Below, in pieces: positions 42,459 to 52,986 of a DNA stretch of 64,000 nt (position 1 is the first letter of the stretch; the number at the start of each line of letters is the position of its first letter). Made by a program: the position numbers and the translations under genes. A model generated the notes under the pieces. The model was given only the letters and a program-made list of their open reading frames with translations. It made no database searches and was not told the origin of the DNA. Origin of the DNA: Pseudomonadota bacterium (lineage in GTDB: Bacteria; Pseudomonadota; Alphaproteobacteria; Acetobacterales; Acetobacteraceae); NCBI GenBank assembly GCA_021809435.1, contig JAKBAD010000003.1:62001-126000 (forward strand), read 5' to 3'.

Positions 42459-42572
42459 GCCAGGAACGACCATCAAGGGCGCGTTGACGTTGCAGGCCAG
42501 CCCCGGCGAATGACCGCTCGCGGGCGTCACTGTGCCATCCACCCACGGCCGAGCAAGCTTGTCAACAGCCCC

Positions 42573-44414
42573 TCACGCCTCCGGGTGAAAATACCCGAAA
42601 ATCACCTTGGCCGTGGCGCGGTTGATGCCGATGACGGATTCGAGCTGCTCGATCGTCGCGCCCTTGATGGCCTTGACGGAGCCGAAATGGGTGAGCAGGG
42701 CTTTTTTGCGCTTTGATCCGATGCCCGGCACATCTTCGAGTTCTGAGACCGTGACCGCCTTGCCCCGCGCGCTGCGGTGGGTGGTGATGGCGAAGCGGTG
42801 GGCCTCGTCGCGCAGGCGTTGGAGGAAGAACAGCACGGGTGAGTCGAAGGGGAGTTGAAACGGTTCGCGGCCTTGCATGTGAAACCATTCGCGCCCGGCA
42901 TTGCGGTCAACGCCCTTGGCGATGGCGAGCACGGTGATGTCATCGACCCCCAATTCGGCCAAGGCGGCCCGCACGGCCGATAATTGCCCGGCGCCGCCAT
43001 CGATGAGCAGGAGCTCGGGGTAATCCTCGGCGCGCAAATCGCTCTCGGCGGTGTAGTTGCGAAAGCGCCGCGAGAAGACTTCCCGCATCATCGAGAAATC
43101 GTCAGAAGTAATGGCCGGGTTTTCAATTTTATATTTGCGGTAGGCGGTTTTTAAAAACCCCGCGCGCGTGGCCGCGACCATGATACCATAAGCAAACGTG
43201 CCCATGAGGTGGGAATTGTCGTAGATTTCGATGCGGTTGATGGGGGTGGTGGCGGTGAGTTCCTCGAGCTGCTCGAACAGGGCCCGCTGGGTGGCGGATT
43301 CCTGGAGCTTGCGGCTCAGCGCGTCCTTGGCGTTTTCGGTGGCGCGCTGGACGAGGTCGGATTTATCGCCGCGCCTGGGGGTTTGCAGCGTGACTTTCTG
43401 CTTGGCGGTGACGGCCAGGGCTTCCTCGATCAATTTGGTCTCGGGCAGGTCCTCACCGAGCAGAATGAGCGGGGGGGCGGCTTTGTCTTCGTAGAATTGT
43501 ACCAGGAAGGCGCTGATGATTTCAGGCAGCGTCTCGCCCTTGGAGGTGGGGAAGAAGCAGCGATTGCCGTGATTGAGGCCGTGGCGGATGAAAAACACCT
43601 GAATGGCTGCCTGGCCGCCTTCCATGTGAGCGCCGATGACATCGACATCGCCCAGCGCGTTGAGGGAGAATACATCGGTGCGGGTGACGTAGGAAAGCGC
43701 TTGCAGCCGGTCGCGCAGCTGGGCGGCTTGCTCGAATTCCAGCGCCTCGGCGGCTTGGGTCATGTCATCGGTGAGGGTTTTTTGCAGCTCGGTGATGCGG
43801 CCCGAGAGGTAGGTTTTGGCCTGTTTGACCAGCCTGGCGTAATCGGCCGGGGCGATGCGCGCGACGCAGGGCGCGCTGCACCGGCCGATTTGGGCGAGCA
43901 GGCAGGGGCGGGTGCGGGATTTGAAATATTCATCCGAGCAGGAGCGCAGCTTGAACAGGCGCTGGAGGAGTTGCAGCGTCTGGTTCACCGACCAGGCGGA
44001 GGCGAACGGGCCCCAGACGGAGCTGTTGGCCGGGCGGGCGCCGCGATATTTCTCGATCTGGGGGTAGTCGTGGCCTTCGGTGAGCAAAATCCAGGGGTAG
44101 GATTTATCGTCCTTGAGCAGGATGTTGTAGCGCGGCTTGAGGGATTTGATGAGGCTGGCCTCGAGCAGCAGGGCCTCGGCCTCGGTGCGGGTGGTGATGA
44201 TCTCCATGTGGGCGGTGTCGGAGACCATGCGAAACAGCCGCTCGGGCAGCTGGGCCGGCTTGGTGTAATAGGCCACGCGCTTTTTGAGGCTGAGCGCCTT
44301 GCCGACATACAGCACGCCGCCCTTGCGGTCGATCATGCGATAGACGCCGGGCAGGTCGGGGAGGGTGGCGAGGGCGGCCTCGATGACGGGAACGCCGATG
44401 GGGGGCTGGGTCAC
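42573..44414 (-). CDS. uvrC: Excinuclease ABC subunit C
   Basis: A 613-residue nucleotide-excision-repair nuclease that makes both incisions around UvrAB-bound damage. An N-terminal GIY-YIG domain (DLPGVYRMIDRKGGVLYVGK with the LKKRVAYY helix), a UVR domain (MTQAAEALEFEQAAQLRDRL), the RNase H-like domain (INRIEIYDNSHLMGTFAYGI; LLIDGGAGQLSA) and a C-terminal double helix-hairpin-helix (EDVPGIGSKRKKALL; ESVIGINRATAK) are all present. Start: GTG at 44414 (MTQPPIGVP); a TTG six codons earlier is an alternative. The much longer frame upstream is a shadow of the opposite TPR gene. Confidence 0.96.
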   Translation of the reverse strand: MTQPPIGVPVIEAALATLPDLPGVYRMIDRKGGVLYVGKALSLKKRVAYYTKPAQLPERLFRMVSDTAHMEIITTRTEAEALLLEASLIKSLKPRYNILLKDDKSYPWILLTEGHDYPQIEKYRGARPANSSVWGPFASAWSVNQTLQLLQRLFKLRSCSDEYFKSRTRPCLLAQIGRCSAPCVARIAPADYARLVKQAKTYLSGRITELQKTLTDDMTQAAEALEFEQAAQLRDRLQALSYVTRTDVFSLNALGDVDVIGAHMEGGQAAIQVFFIRHGLNHGNRCFFPTSKGETLPEIISAFLVQFYEDKAAPPLILLGEDLPETKLIEEALAVTAKQKVTLQTPRRGDKSDLVQRATENAKDALSRKLQESATQRALFEQLEELTATTPINRIEIYDNSHLMGTFAYGIMVAATRAGFLKTAYRKYKIENPAITSDDFSMMREVFSRRFRNYTAESDLRAEDYPELLLIDGGAGQLSAVRAALAELGVDDITVLAIAKGVDRNAGREWFHMQGREPFQLPFDSPVLFFLQRLRDEAHRFAITTHRSARGKAVTVSELEDVPGIGSKRKKALLTHFGSVKAIKGATIEQLESVIGINRATAKVIFGYFHPEA

Positions 44415-44525
44415 GGTGTGTGGTTTACGCAATGTTGTGGCCGCGATGATATGGGAAAGCCGCTCTGCGCCGGAAGGGGGGGAGGTGGTTTTGCTCCCAA
44501 TGGGCCGGGCTGCTAGAGAAGACGC

Positions 44526-46220
44526 ATGAGAAGGCTTTTCCTGTCCGGCCGCGCTGCCACGCTGGCCGTTTGCACGTTGCTCTCGGCCTGCGCCAACGCG
44601 TCCCCCTCGGGCGCGGCCGGTGTGGGAGCGCAGGGTTCGGCTTATGGGGCGTATCTGGCGGCCCATTATGCCAGTCTGCAGCATGACCCCAGCGCGGCTT
44701 TCGCGTTTTACAGCGCGGCCTATGCCGCCATGCCGCCCAGCCAGGATATGGCCGAGCAGGGGTTTGTGAACGGCGTGCTGGCCGGCGCGCCCGATGCCGG
44801 GCGATTCGCCCAGCCGCTCTCGGGCAATCCCATCGCCATTATGTATGAGGGCAACCAGGCCGTGGCGCGCGGCGATTATGCCCGGGCGGCGAAGATTTAT
44901 CAGACCCTGCCCGCTGATGGCCTGATGGGGCTGATCAGGCCGCTGCTGGTGGCCTGGGCGCAGTTTGGCGAAGGCCAGGAGCCCGCCGCCCTGGCCGGGT
45001 TGCAGGCCGGATTCGCCGACGGTTCGTTCGGCCCTGTGTACCAGCTCAACGCCGCGCTGATTGCCGATGCCGCCGGTGACCGGCTGCGCGCCGGGCCGCT
45101 TTATGCCGCCGTGCCCGCCGACCAGCCGAATTTTCGGCTGGCGCAGATTTTGGCCAGCTGGGCGGCGCGCGAGGGCCACACCGCCGATGCCCAGGCCGAG
45201 CTGCAGACGCTGGTGCAGGCGCATCCCGATCTCGAGATCGCGCTGCCGGCCCTGGAGGAGACCATGGGCAGGCCGGTGATCACCACCGCGCCGGAAGGGG
45301 TGGCGGAGGCGTATCTCACGTTGGCGGGCGCGCTTACCCAGCCGTCGCAGACCTTGCTGCGCGAGGCGTTTTTGCGGTTTGCGCTGCAGCTTCGCCCTGA
45401 CCTCTCGGCGGCGCGGTTGTTGCTGGCCGATACGCTGGGCGGCGGGGGCGACCGGACTGCCCAGCCGAGCCCCGCCCAACTCCGCGATGCGCTGGCCGCG
45501 CTGGCGGAGATTTCGGCGCATGACCCGCTTTATGGCCCCGCCACCATGCAGCGCGCCGCCCTGCTGGCGGCCAATAACCAGCCGGCCCAGGGGGCGGCGC
45601 TGTTGCAGGCGCTGCTGCCCACCGCGCCCAATGACCCGCTGCTGCTGAACACGCTGGCCGAGACGCTGCGCCAGGCCGGGCAGTGCGGGCAGGCCATTCC
45701 CTATTACACCCAGGCGCTCGGGGTGCTGGGCGCCACCCCGCCCGAAGGCGCCTGGACGATCTATTTCGACCGCGGCGTGTGCGAGGACCAGACCGGCAAC
45801 TGGCCCGCCGCCGAGGCCGACATGAAGCAGGCGCTCAGCCTCTCGCCCGACCAGCCTTATGTGATTAATTATCTGGCCTATAGCTGGGCGCTGCATGGGG
45901 AAAATCTCGCCCAGGCCGAGGCAATGCTGACGCGCGCCGTGTCGCTCACCCCCGATGACGGGGCGGTGGTGGATTCGCTGGGCTATGTGCAGATGAAAGA
46001 AGGCCAGACCGACAAGGCGCTGGCGACGCTGATCAGGGCCGTGCAGCTTGACCCTTCGGATGCCGAGGTGAACGGCCATCTGGGCGATGCGTTCTGGCAG
46101 GCCGGGCTGCCCTTGCAGGCCGATTACCAGTGGCAGCGCGCGCTCTCGCTGGGGCCCGATGACAAGCTGAAGGCCGAGATCGAGGCCAAGATCGCCACGC
46201 ATTTCGGGGCGGGGTCGTGA
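44526..46220 (+). CDS. TPR-repeat lipoprotein
   Basis: A 564-residue tetratricopeptide-repeat protein with a lipoprotein signal peptide; the lipobox LSAC places the acylated Cys at residue 22. Helical repeats run through the protein, clearest in the C-terminal half: [40 protein letters not shown] and [20 protein letters not shown]. It is probably anchored in the outer or inner membrane facing the periplasm and serves as a protein scaffold. It overlaps ispE by 4 nt (GTGA). No partner can be named. Confidence 0.82.
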   Translation: MRRLFLSGRAATLAVCTLLSACANASPSGAAGVGAQGSAYGAYLAAHYASLQHDPSAAFAFYSAAYAAMPPSQDMAEQGFVNGVLAGAPDAGRFAQPLSGNPIAIMYEGNQAVARGDYARAAKIYQTLPADGLMGLIRPLLVAWAQFGEGQEPAALAGLQAGFADGSFGPVYQLNAALIADAAGDRLRAGPLYAAVPADQPNFRLAQILASWAAREGHTADAQAELQTLVQAHPDLEIALPALEETMGRPVITTAPEGVAEAYLTLAGALTQPSQTLLREAFLRFALQLRPDLSAARLLLADTLGGGGDRTAQPSPAQLRDALAALAEISAHDPLYGPATMQRAALLAANNQPAQGAALLQALLPTAPNDPLLLNTLAETLRQAGQCGQAIPYYTQALGVLGATPPEGAWTIYFDRGVCEDQTGNWPAAEADMKQALSLSPDQPYVINYLAYSWALHGENLAQAEAMLTRAVSLTPDDGAVVDSLGYVQMKEGQTDKALATLIRAVQLDPSDAEVNGHLGDAFWQAGLPLQADYQWQRALSLGPDDKLKAEIEAKIATHFGAGS

Positions 46221-47053
46221 GGTCGAGCTTCGCGCCGGCCAAGGTTAATTTATGTCTGCACGTGACCGGCAAGCGCGGAGATGGCTACCATTTGCTCGAT
46301 AGTCTGGCGGTGTTCGCCGATGTTGGCGATGTGGTGCGTGTTGAGGCGGCGGAGACGCTGTCGCTGACCATCGATGGGCCGTTCGGCGCGGTGCTGCGGG
46401 CCGAGAGTGATAATTTGCTGCTCAAGGCGGCGCGGCTGCTGGCGCCCACACGCGGGGCGGCGCTGAAGCTTGAGAAAAATTTGCCGGTGGCCTCGGGCAT
46501 TGGCGGCGGCTCGGCCGATGCCGCGGCGGCGCTGCGGTTGCTGGCCGATTTGTGGGGGCTGGAGGAGGTGGATCTGGCGCCGCTGGCCTTGCGGCTGGGC
46601 GCGGATGTGCCGGTTTGCCTGGCCTCAAAGCCGGTGCGCATGCAGGGTATTGGGGAAATTCTGCTGCCCGCGCCGAGCCTGCCCGAATTTGGCATGGTGC
46701 TGGTGAACCCTGGCGTGGCGGTGCCGACACCGGCCGTGTTCAAAGCCCGCACGGGGCCGTTCAGCGCCCCGCCCGCGCTGCCCGCGGCCTGGGCGGGGTT
46801 TGCCGACATGATTGCCGGGCTGGCCGCGTGCACCAATGATTTGGAAGCCCCGGCGATTGGCGTGGCGCCGGTGATTGGCGAGGTGCTGGCCGCGCTGAAC
46901 GCGCTGCCCGGCGCGGCGCTGGCGCGCATGAGTGGCTCGGGCGCCACCTGCTTCGCGCTGTTCGAGAGCGCCCAGGCCGCGCGCGCGGCGGCGGCGATGA
47001 TTGACCGGCCCGGATGGTGGTGTTGGGGAGGGGGGCTTTACCAGCCGGGGTAA
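46217..47053 (+). CDS. ispE: 4-Diphosphocytidyl-2-C-methyl-D-erythritol kinase
   Basis: A 278-residue GHMP kinase of the MEP isoprenoid pathway, which ultimately supplies farnesyl diphosphate for the hopanoids made by genes in this window. N-terminal [20 protein letters not shown], the ATP-binding glycine-rich [20 protein letters not shown] and the C-terminal [14 protein letters not shown] are the three GHMP motifs. The GTG start overlaps the TPR gene stop. A tRNA-Gln gene follows 23 bp downstream. Length is typical. Confidence 0.95.
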   Translation: MRSSFAPAKVNLCLHVTGKRGDGYHLLDSLAVFADVGDVVRVEAAETLSLTIDGPFGAVLRAESDNLLLKAARLLAPTRGAALKLEKNLPVASGIGGGSADAAAALRLLADLWGLEEVDLAPLALRLGADVPVCLASKPVRMQGIGEILLPAPSLPEFGMVLVNPGVAVPTPAVFKARTGPFSAPPALPAAWAGFADMIAGLAACTNDLEAPAIGVAPVIGEVLAALNALPGAALARMSGSGATCFALFESAQAARAAAAMIDRPGWWCWGGGLYQPG

Positions 47054-47076
47054 GCCAGACTATGAGGGCGCAGCAT

Positions 47077-47151
47077 TGGGACGTCGCCAAGCGGTAAGGC
47101 AGCGGATTTTGATTCCGCCATGCGGAGGTTCGAATCCTCCCGTCCCAGCCA
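47077..47151 (+). tRNA. tRNA-Gln (anticodon TTG)
   Basis: The 75-nt cloverleaf is complete. Acceptor TGGGACG pairs with CGTCCCA, followed by discriminator G and an encoded CCA. The anticodon arm GCGGA-TTTTGAT-TCCGC carries TTG, and the T arm is GGAGG-TTCGAAT-CCTCC. Anticodon TTG reads CAA/CAG, hence glutamine. Confidence 0.96.
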
Positions 47152-47234
47152 CCCCCCCCTGAAAATCTTCGCGTTGGTTTCCTATCTGCGCTGACATTGT
47201 GCGCCGCGCCGCGCGGCGTTTGAGGAGTGAGACG

Positions 47235-48602
47235 GTGGATTTTGACCTGTTCGTGATTGGTGGCGGTTCGGCGGGCGTGCGGTGCGCGCGCATTGCGGCC
47301 GGGCATGGTGCGCGCGTGGCGGTGGCCGAGGCCCGCTTCTGGGGCGGTACGTGCGTGAATGTAGGCTGCGTGCCCAAGAAATTTCTGGTCATGGCGGCGG
47401 AGTATGGCGGAGGCTTTGCCGATGCGGCGGGGTTTGGCTGGCAGACCGAGGTGACCGGTCATGACTGGGCGGCGCTGATTGCCGCCAAGGACAAGGAGGT
47501 GGGGCGGCTCACCGGCATTTATCACCGGCTGCTGACCCAGGCGGGGGCGACGATTTTTGACGGTTATGCCCGCTTCAAAGATGCCCATGCGGTGGAGGTG
47601 AACGGCCAGATTGTCAGCGCCGAGCGGATTGTGATCGCCACCGGCGGGCGGCCGACGGGGCTTGATATTCCAGGCGCGGAGCTGGCCATTGTCTCGGATG
47701 ACGCGCTGGCGCTGGGGGCGCGGCCCGGGCGCATCGCGGTGGTGGGCAGCGGCTATATCGCGGTTGAATTCGCGGGGATTTTTGCTGGGTTGGGGGCTGA
47801 GACGCACCTGATCTACCGCCAGCCGCTGCCGCTGCGCGGGTTTGATGACGATATGCGCGCCGGGCTGGCCGAGGCGCTGGAGGCCAATGGCGTGGCGCTG
47901 CACCCGGCGGTGGTGCCGGTGAAGATCGAGCGCCGGGGGGATGCCAAGGCACTCAGCCTCTCGGATGGCCGGGTGCTGGAGGTGGATGAGGTGTTTTTCG
48001 CCACTGGCCGGGCGCCCAACGTGGCGGGGCTGAACCTGGCCGCCGCCGGGGTGGCGCTGGGGGCGAAGGGCGAGGTGCTGGTGAATGAGCGCTATGAGAC
48101 CTCGGTGCCCCATATTTATGCGCTGGGCGATGTGACCGACCAGTTCAACCTGACCCCCGTGGCCACTGCCCAGGGCCATGCGCTGGCCGACACGCTGTTT
48201 GGCGGCCGTCCGCGCGGCGTGAGCCTGGACAATATCCCGACGGCGGTGTTCTCGATTCCGCCCATCGCCACCGTGGGACTGACCGAGGCCGAGGCCGTGG
48301 CGCGGGGCGAGGCGCGGATATTTTTGACCAAATTCACCCCCATGCGCCATGCGCTCTCGGGGCGGGCGCGCAAGACGCTGATGAAGCTGGTGGTGGATGC
48401 GCGCACCGACCGGGTGCTGGGCGCGCATATGCTGGGCGAGGATGCGCCCGAGATCATCCAGGGGCTGGCGGTGGCGATCACCGCCGGGGCCACCAAGGCG
48501 GATTTCGACCGCACCATCGGCATTCACCCCACGGCGGCCGAGGAGTTCGTGACCTTGCGGACACAGACCAGACTTGTGGGAGGGGCCGCTGGCGCCCCGT
48601 AG
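47235..48602 (+). CDS. gor: Glutathione-disulfide reductase
   Basis: A 455-residue flavoprotein disulfide reductase that regenerates glutathione from its disulfide. FAD motif [19 protein letters not shown], the redox-active disulfide in [16 protein letters not shown], the NAD(P) motif [19 protein letters not shown] with an Arg nearby ([13 protein letters not shown]) favouring NADPH, and the C-terminal catalytic His in [15 protein letters not shown]. The GTG at 47235 with GAGGAG upstream is preferred to the longer frame from 47199. The gene sits between tRNA-Gln and DAHP synthase. Confidence 0.93.
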   Translation: MDFDLFVIGGGSAGVRCARIAAGHGARVAVAEARFWGGTCVNVGCVPKKFLVMAAEYGGGFADAAGFGWQTEVTGHDWAALIAAKDKEVGRLTGIYHRLLTQAGATIFDGYARFKDAHAVEVNGQIVSAERIVIATGGRPTGLDIPGAELAIVSDDALALGARPGRIAVVGSGYIAVEFAGIFAGLGAETHLIYRQPLPLRGFDDDMRAGLAEALEANGVALHPAVVPVKIERRGDAKALSLSDGRVLEVDEVFFATGRAPNVAGLNLAAAGVALGAKGEVLVNERYETSVPHIYALGDVTDQFNLTPVATAQGHALADTLFGGRPRGVSLDNIPTAVFSIPPIATVGLTEAEAVARGEARIFLTKFTPMRHALSGRARKTLMKLVVDARTDRVLGAHMLGEDAPEIIQGLAVAITAGATKADFDRTIGIHPTAAEEFVTLRTQTRLVGGAAGAP

Positions 48603-48626
48603 CGTTCGCTCTTATTTCACGTCTAT

Positions 48627-48652
48627 AAGGGCGGAAATTCAGCACCGCCCTT
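48627..48652 (+). promoter_or_regulatory. Hairpin in the leader of the DAHP synthase gene
   Basis: AAGGGCGG / CCGCCCTT forms a perfect 8-bp stem with a 10-nt loop, ending just before the GGGAGAG ribosome-binding site of the DAHP synthase gene. With no T-tract it is not a standard terminator; it may influence translation or end the gor transcript with Rho. Confidence 0.35.
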
Positions 48653-48663
48653 CGGGAGAGACC

Positions 48664-50055
48664 ATGGATACCATCACCCCAGCCCCGCGCGACACCGGCT
48701 GGACCATTGATAGCTGGCGCAACTGCCCGATCAAGCAGGTGCCGACCTACCCCGACCAGGGGGCGCTGGAGGCGATGGAAGCGCGGCTGACCAAGTACCC
48801 GCCGCTGGTGTTCGCGGGGGAGGCGCGCAACCTCAAAGCCGCGCTGGCGCGGGCCGCCAGCGGCCAGGCCTTTGTGCTGCAAGGGGGCGACTGCGCCGAG
48901 AGCTTTGGGGATTTCACCGCCAATGTCATCCGCGACACGTTCCGCGTGCTGTTGCAGATGGCGGTGGTGCTGACCTTTGGCGGGCGCATGCCGGTGGTGA
49001 AGCTAGGCCGCATGGCCGGGCAGTTCGCCAAGCCGCGCTCATCCGACACGGAAAGCCAGGGCGAGGTGACGCTGCCTTCTTACCGGGGCGATATCATCAA
49101 CGGGCCGGATTTCACCGCCGCCTCGCGCACGCCCGATCCGGCGCGTATGGAGTTTGGCTATTTTCAGTCCGCCGGCACGCTGAATTTGCTGCGCGCCTTT
49201 GCCTCGGGTGGCTATGCCGATCTGCATCAGGTGCATCGCTGGAACCTCGATTTCGTGGCCAATTCGCCGCTCGCCGAGCGCTACCAGGATCTGGCCACGC
49301 GCATCGACGAGACGCTGGGCTTCATGGCCGCTTGCGGGCTGACCAGCGCCGATACGCCGCAAATCCGCGAGACGGATTTTTACACCAGCCACGAGGCGCT
49401 GCTGCTGCCTTATGAGCAGGCCCTGACCCGCCAGGATTCGACCACTGGCGAGTATTATGCCTGTTCGGCGCATTTTCTCTGGATTGGCGACCGCACCCGC
49501 CAGGCGGATGGCGCGCATGTGGAGTTCATGCGCGGGATCAGGAATCCGATTGGCATGAAGGTGGGGCCGTCGATGCAGGCTGATGATCTGCTGCGGATCA
49601 TGGATGTTCTCGACCCCGAGAACGAGCCGGGGCGGCTGACGCTGATTGCGCGCATGGGCGCCGACAAGGTGGCCGACAAGCTGCCGCCTTTGCTGCGCGC
49701 GGTGAAGGCGGCCGGGCGCACGCCGGTGTGGATGTGCGATGCCATGCATGGCAACGGCATCACCACCGCCGCCAAGGTGAAGACGCGCCGGTTCGACGCC
49801 ATCATGGCCGAGCTGCGGGGCTTTTTTGATGCCCATGAGGCCGAGGGCACGGTGGCGGGCGGCGCGCACCTGGAAATGACCGGCCAGAATGTGACTGAGT
49901 GCGTGGGCGGGGCACGCGGGCTCTCGGAAGAGGATTTGGGCGCGCGCTATGAGACCTTCTGCGACCCCAGGCTGAATGCCGAGCAGTCGCTGGAGCTGGC
50001 GTTTTATTTGGCGGAGGGGCTGAAGAACCGGCGCGCGGGCCGCGCGGCGAAATGA
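48664..50055 (+). CDS. 3-Deoxy-7-phosphoheptulonate (DAHP) synthase, class II
   Basis: A 463-residue class II (plant/actinobacterial type) DAHP synthase, the first shikimate-pathway enzyme, condensing PEP with erythrose 4-phosphate. The N-terminal [39 protein letters not shown] with a metal-binding Cys, [20 protein letters not shown], and [20 protein letters not shown] are highly conserved in this class. ATG at 48664, with a longer in-frame start at 48574 inside the gor gene rejected. The nicotinate phosphoribosyltransferase gene overlaps by 4 nt. Confidence 0.95.
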   Translation: MDTITPAPRDTGWTIDSWRNCPIKQVPTYPDQGALEAMEARLTKYPPLVFAGEARNLKAALARAASGQAFVLQGGDCAESFGDFTANVIRDTFRVLLQMAVVLTFGGRMPVVKLGRMAGQFAKPRSSDTESQGEVTLPSYRGDIINGPDFTAASRTPDPARMEFGYFQSAGTLNLLRAFASGGYADLHQVHRWNLDFVANSPLAERYQDLATRIDETLGFMAACGLTSADTPQIRETDFYTSHEALLLPYEQALTRQDSTTGEYYACSAHFLWIGDRTRQADGAHVEFMRGIRNPIGMKVGPSMQADDLLRIMDVLDPENEPGRLTLIARMGADKVADKLPPLLRAVKAAGRTPVWMCDAMHGNGITTAAKVKTRRFDAIMAELRGFFDAHEAEGTVAGGAHLEMTGQNVTECVGGARGLSEEDLGARYETFCDPRLNAEQSLELAFYLAEGLKNRRAGRAAK

Positions 50056-51188
50056 ACGCCCAGCCGCTGACCGAGGCGGAGATTTCCGCCCGGACGGATT
50101 CTTATTTCAACCGCACCAAGGCGGTTGTCCGCCGCTTTGGCGATGCGCGGGTGACATATGCCATCTTCCTGCGCCGGCCGGTGGTTTCGGCCCCCGCGCT
50201 GATGGTGGATTGGCTGCAAGCCGTGGCCCGTGAGCGGGGCGAGGTGTTTGACATCGAGCTTTTACACCCCGAGGGCGACTGGGTGGGCGCGGGTGAGCCG
50301 CTGGCTTATGTCACCGGCTCGTTCATCGCGCTCTCTGACCTGGAAACCGTGGCGCTGCAAAAAATCGGCGCGGCCTGCGTGGCGGCGCATAATGCGTTCC
50401 AGATGTCGGTGGCGTTGCCCAAGGCGGCGTTTCTGGCCATGGAGGCCCGCCATTGCGCGGGCGCCGAGATGCAGGAGATCATGGCTTATGCCGCCGCTGT
50501 TGGCTCGGCGGCGGCGCAGCGGGAAGGCGCCAGGGGCTTTATCGGCAATGCCAATGACTGGACGGCGCATTATTTTGGCGCCTCGCATGGGTATGGCACC
50601 ATGCCCCATGCGCTGATCGGCTATGCCGGCTCGACGCTGCGGGCCGCCGAGATGTTTCACGAGACCTTCCCCGATGAGCCGCTGACCGTGCTGGTGGATT
50701 ATTTTGGCAGGGAAGTGAGCGACGCGCTGGAGGTTTGCCGGCGGTTTTCGGCGCTGGCGGCCGCGGGCAAGGTGGCGGTGCGGCTCGATACCCATGGCGG
50801 GCGGTTTCTGGAGGGGCTGGACCCGCAGGAGAGCTATGCCGTGCTGGAGCGCCATGTGCCGGGCGCCTTGCGGCGCTATCGCAGCCAGGCGGAGCTGCGC
50901 TATCTTATCGGCACCGGGGTTTCGGCCGCCGCCATTTGGCGGATGCGCGAAGCCCTGGATCAGGCCGGATTCGGGGCGGTGCGGATTGTCGCCTCCTCGG
51001 GGTTCGGGGTGGAGAAATGCTCGGTGATGGCCGATGCCCGCGCGCCGATCGATGTGGTGGGGACGGGGAGTTTCATTCCCGAAAGCTGGAGCGAGACTTA
51101 TGCCACCGCCGATATCATTGCCTATGATGGCCGGCCGCTGGTGAAGATTGGGCGCGAGTTCTTGCTGCGCGCGCGCGACGATGGCTGA
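50052..51188 (+). CDS. pncB: Nicotinate phosphoribosyltransferase
   Basis: A 378-residue enzyme of the short nicotinate phosphoribosyltransferase type, which converts nicotinate and PRPP to nicotinate mononucleotide in the NAD salvage (Preiss-Handler) route. Segments [59 protein letters not shown] and [15 protein letters not shown] fit the family, whose phosphate-binding loop lies in the last of these. It overlaps NAD synthetase by 8 nt, so two consecutive NAD-salvage functions are translationally coupled. The family also contains nicotinamide-specific relatives; context favours nicotinate. Confidence 0.87.
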   Translation: MNAQPLTEAEISARTDSYFNRTKAVVRRFGDARVTYAIFLRRPVVSAPALMVDWLQAVARERGEVFDIELLHPEGDWVGAGEPLAYVTGSFIALSDLETVALQKIGAACVAAHNAFQMSVALPKAAFLAMEARHCAGAEMQEIMAYAAAVGSAAAQREGARGFIGNANDWTAHYFGASHGYGTMPHALIGYAGSTLRAAEMFHETFPDEPLTVLVDYFGREVSDALEVCRRFSALAAAGKVAVRLDTHGGRFLEGLDPQESYAVLERHVPGALRRYRSQAELRYLIGTGVSAAAIWRMREALDQAGFGAVRIVASSGFGVEKCSVMADARAPIDVVGTGSFIPESWSETYATADIIAYDGRPLVKIGREFLLRARDDG

Positions 51189-52845
51189 GACGCTGAAAAT
51201 CGCCATCGCGCAGATGAATTTGCATCTGGGCGCGATCGACAAGAATTTGGCCGCCATCCGGCGCGTGCGGGCCGAGGCGGCGCGGCTAGGGGCGGATCTG
51301 GTGGTGACGCCGGAACTCTCCCTCTCGGGCTATCCGCCGGAAGATCTGGTGCTTAAGCCCGCCTTTGTGGCGGCGTGCGAGGCCGCCGCCGAGGCGCTGG
51401 CGCGTGACACGGCCGATGGCGGGCCCGGCCTGATTGTGGGCACGCCCTGGCGCACCGGCGGGCAACTGCATAACGGGGCGTTTTTGCTGGAAAATGGCGT
51501 GATCAGCGCGCGCGTGGCCAAGTGTGAGCTGCCCAATTACGGCGTGTTCGATGAAAAACGCGTGTTCGACGCGGGCCGCGCGGCCAAGCCGGTGATGTTC
51601 CGGGGCTTCCGGCTGGGGCTGCTGATTTGCGAGGATTGGTGGTTTCCGGGCGTGCCCGCGACGCTGGGCCGGGAGGGGGCGGAGCTTATCCTCTCGATCA
51701 ATGGCTCGCCGTTCGAGGACGGAAAATGGCAAAAGCGCGTGGAGCTGGCCAAGCGCCGCGTGACCGAGACCGGCTTGCCCTTCATGTTTGCCGCCATGGT
51801 GTGCGGGCAGGATGAGGTGGTGTTCGACGGCGCCTCGTTCGTGCTCAATGCCGATGGCGGGGTGGCGCTGCGGGCGCCGCATTTCGCCGAGGCTCTGACC
51901 GTGACCGAATGGCGGCGCGACGGCGCCACGCTGACATGCGTGCCCCAGGCGCTGGCGCCCGAACCGGGGCGGCTGGAGCTGATTTATCAGGCCATGATGC
52001 TGGGCCTGCGCGATTATGTGAACAAAAACGGCTTTCCGGGCGTGGTGCTGGGGCTTTCAGGGGGCATTGATTCGGCCATTTCCGCCGCCGTGGCCGCCGA
52101 TGCGCTGGGGCCCGAGCGGGTGCGCGCGGTGATGTTACCCAGCCCCTATACCTCGGCACATTCGCTTGAAGATGCGGCTGAATGCGCGCGGATGCTGGGT
52201 ATTCCTTACGAGACCATTCCCATTTCGGGCGCCATGGCGGCGTTCGAGGCGGCGCTTGCCCCGGCTTTTGCCGGGCGGGCGGCTGATATTACGGAAGAGA
52301 ACATCCAGTCGCGCTCACGCGGGCTGATCCTGATGGCGATCTCGAACAAATTCGGGCCGATGCTGCTGACCACGGGCAATAAATCTGAAATGTCGGTGGG
52401 GTATGCCACGCTTTATGGCGATATGTGCGGCGGCTACTCGGTGCTGAAGGATATTTACAAGACCACGGTGTTCGAGCTCTCGAATTGGCGTAACGCCCAC
52501 CACCCCGCAGGGGCGCTCACCCAGCCTGGGCCGGCCATGCCCGAGCGGGTGATTACCAAGCCGCCCTCGGCGGAGCTGCGCCCCAACCAGACCGACCAGG
52601 ACAGCCTGCCGCCTTATGAGGTGCTCGATGCCATTTTGGCGCAGCTGGTGGAGGAAGAGCGCGCGGTGGACGAAATCGTGACAGCCGGCTTCGACCGCGC
52701 GACCGTGCTGCGGGTGGTGCGGCTGCTCGACCGGGCGGAATATAAACGCCGCCAGGCGCCGCCGGGGGTGAAGATCACTTCGCGGGCATTTGGCCGTGAC
52801 CGGCGCTACCCGCTGACCAACGGCTTTACCGCGCTGCTCACATAA
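51181..52845 (+). CDS. nadE: Glutamine-dependent NAD+ synthetase
   Basis: A 554-residue two-domain enzyme that amidates nicotinate adenine dinucleotide. The N-terminal nitrilase-type glutaminase domain has Glu in VVTPELSLSGYPPEDL, Lys in ARVAKCELPNYGVFDEKRVF and Cys in LGLLICEDWWFPG; the C-terminal synthetase domain has the ATP pyrophosphatase loop VVLGLSGGIDSAISAAV and the NKSEMSVGYATLYGDM region. ATG at 51181, inside the end of pncB. A terminator follows 37 bp downstream. Full-length and intact. Confidence 0.96.
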   Translation: MAETLKIAIAQMNLHLGAIDKNLAAIRRVRAEAARLGADLVVTPELSLSGYPPEDLVLKPAFVAACEAAAEALARDTADGGPGLIVGTPWRTGGQLHNGAFLLENGVISARVAKCELPNYGVFDEKRVFDAGRAAKPVMFRGFRLGLLICEDWWFPGVPATLGREGAELILSINGSPFEDGKWQKRVELAKRRVTETGLPFMFAAMVCGQDEVVFDGASFVLNADGGVALRAPHFAEALTVTEWRRDGATLTCVPQALAPEPGRLELIYQAMMLGLRDYVNKNGFPGVVLGLSGGIDSAISAAVAADALGPERVRAVMLPSPYTSAHSLEDAAECARMLGIPYETIPISGAMAAFEAALAPAFAGRAADITEENIQSRSRGLILMAISNKFGPMLLTTGNKSEMSVGYATLYGDMCGGYSVLKDIYKTTVFELSNWRNAHHPAGALTQPGPAMPERVITKPPSAELRPNQTDQDSLPPYEVLDAILAQLVEEERAVDEIVTAGFDRATVLRVVRLLDRAEYKRRQAPPGVKITSRAFGRDRRYPLTNGFTALLT

Positions 52846-52881
52846 CCAAGCGCGCTTCGCCACGCGCGGGCGGGTTGCGAA

Positions 52882-52909
52882 AAAAGGCGAGATATTTCTC
52901 TCGCCTTTT
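52882..52909 (+). terminator. Terminator after nadE
   Basis: AAGGCGAGA / TCTCGCCTT with a 6-nt loop, preceded by an A run and followed by further Ts (TTTT including the stem end), lies about 37 bp beyond the nadE stop. Confidence 0.75.
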
Positions 52910-52986
52910 CGTCTGTTTTGGGTATTAGACTCCTTCGCCCGCGGGGGACCGGGGCGGTGTCTGGATTGTTGGAGTGGTAAAGATCG

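Noticed and set aside
42573-46202. A 1209-codon open frame on the minus strand spanning uvrC and the TPR gene region
   Set aside because: Only the part up to 44414 matches UvrC; the upstream half is Arg/His/Gly-rich shadow sequence opposite the well-supported TPR lipoprotein.
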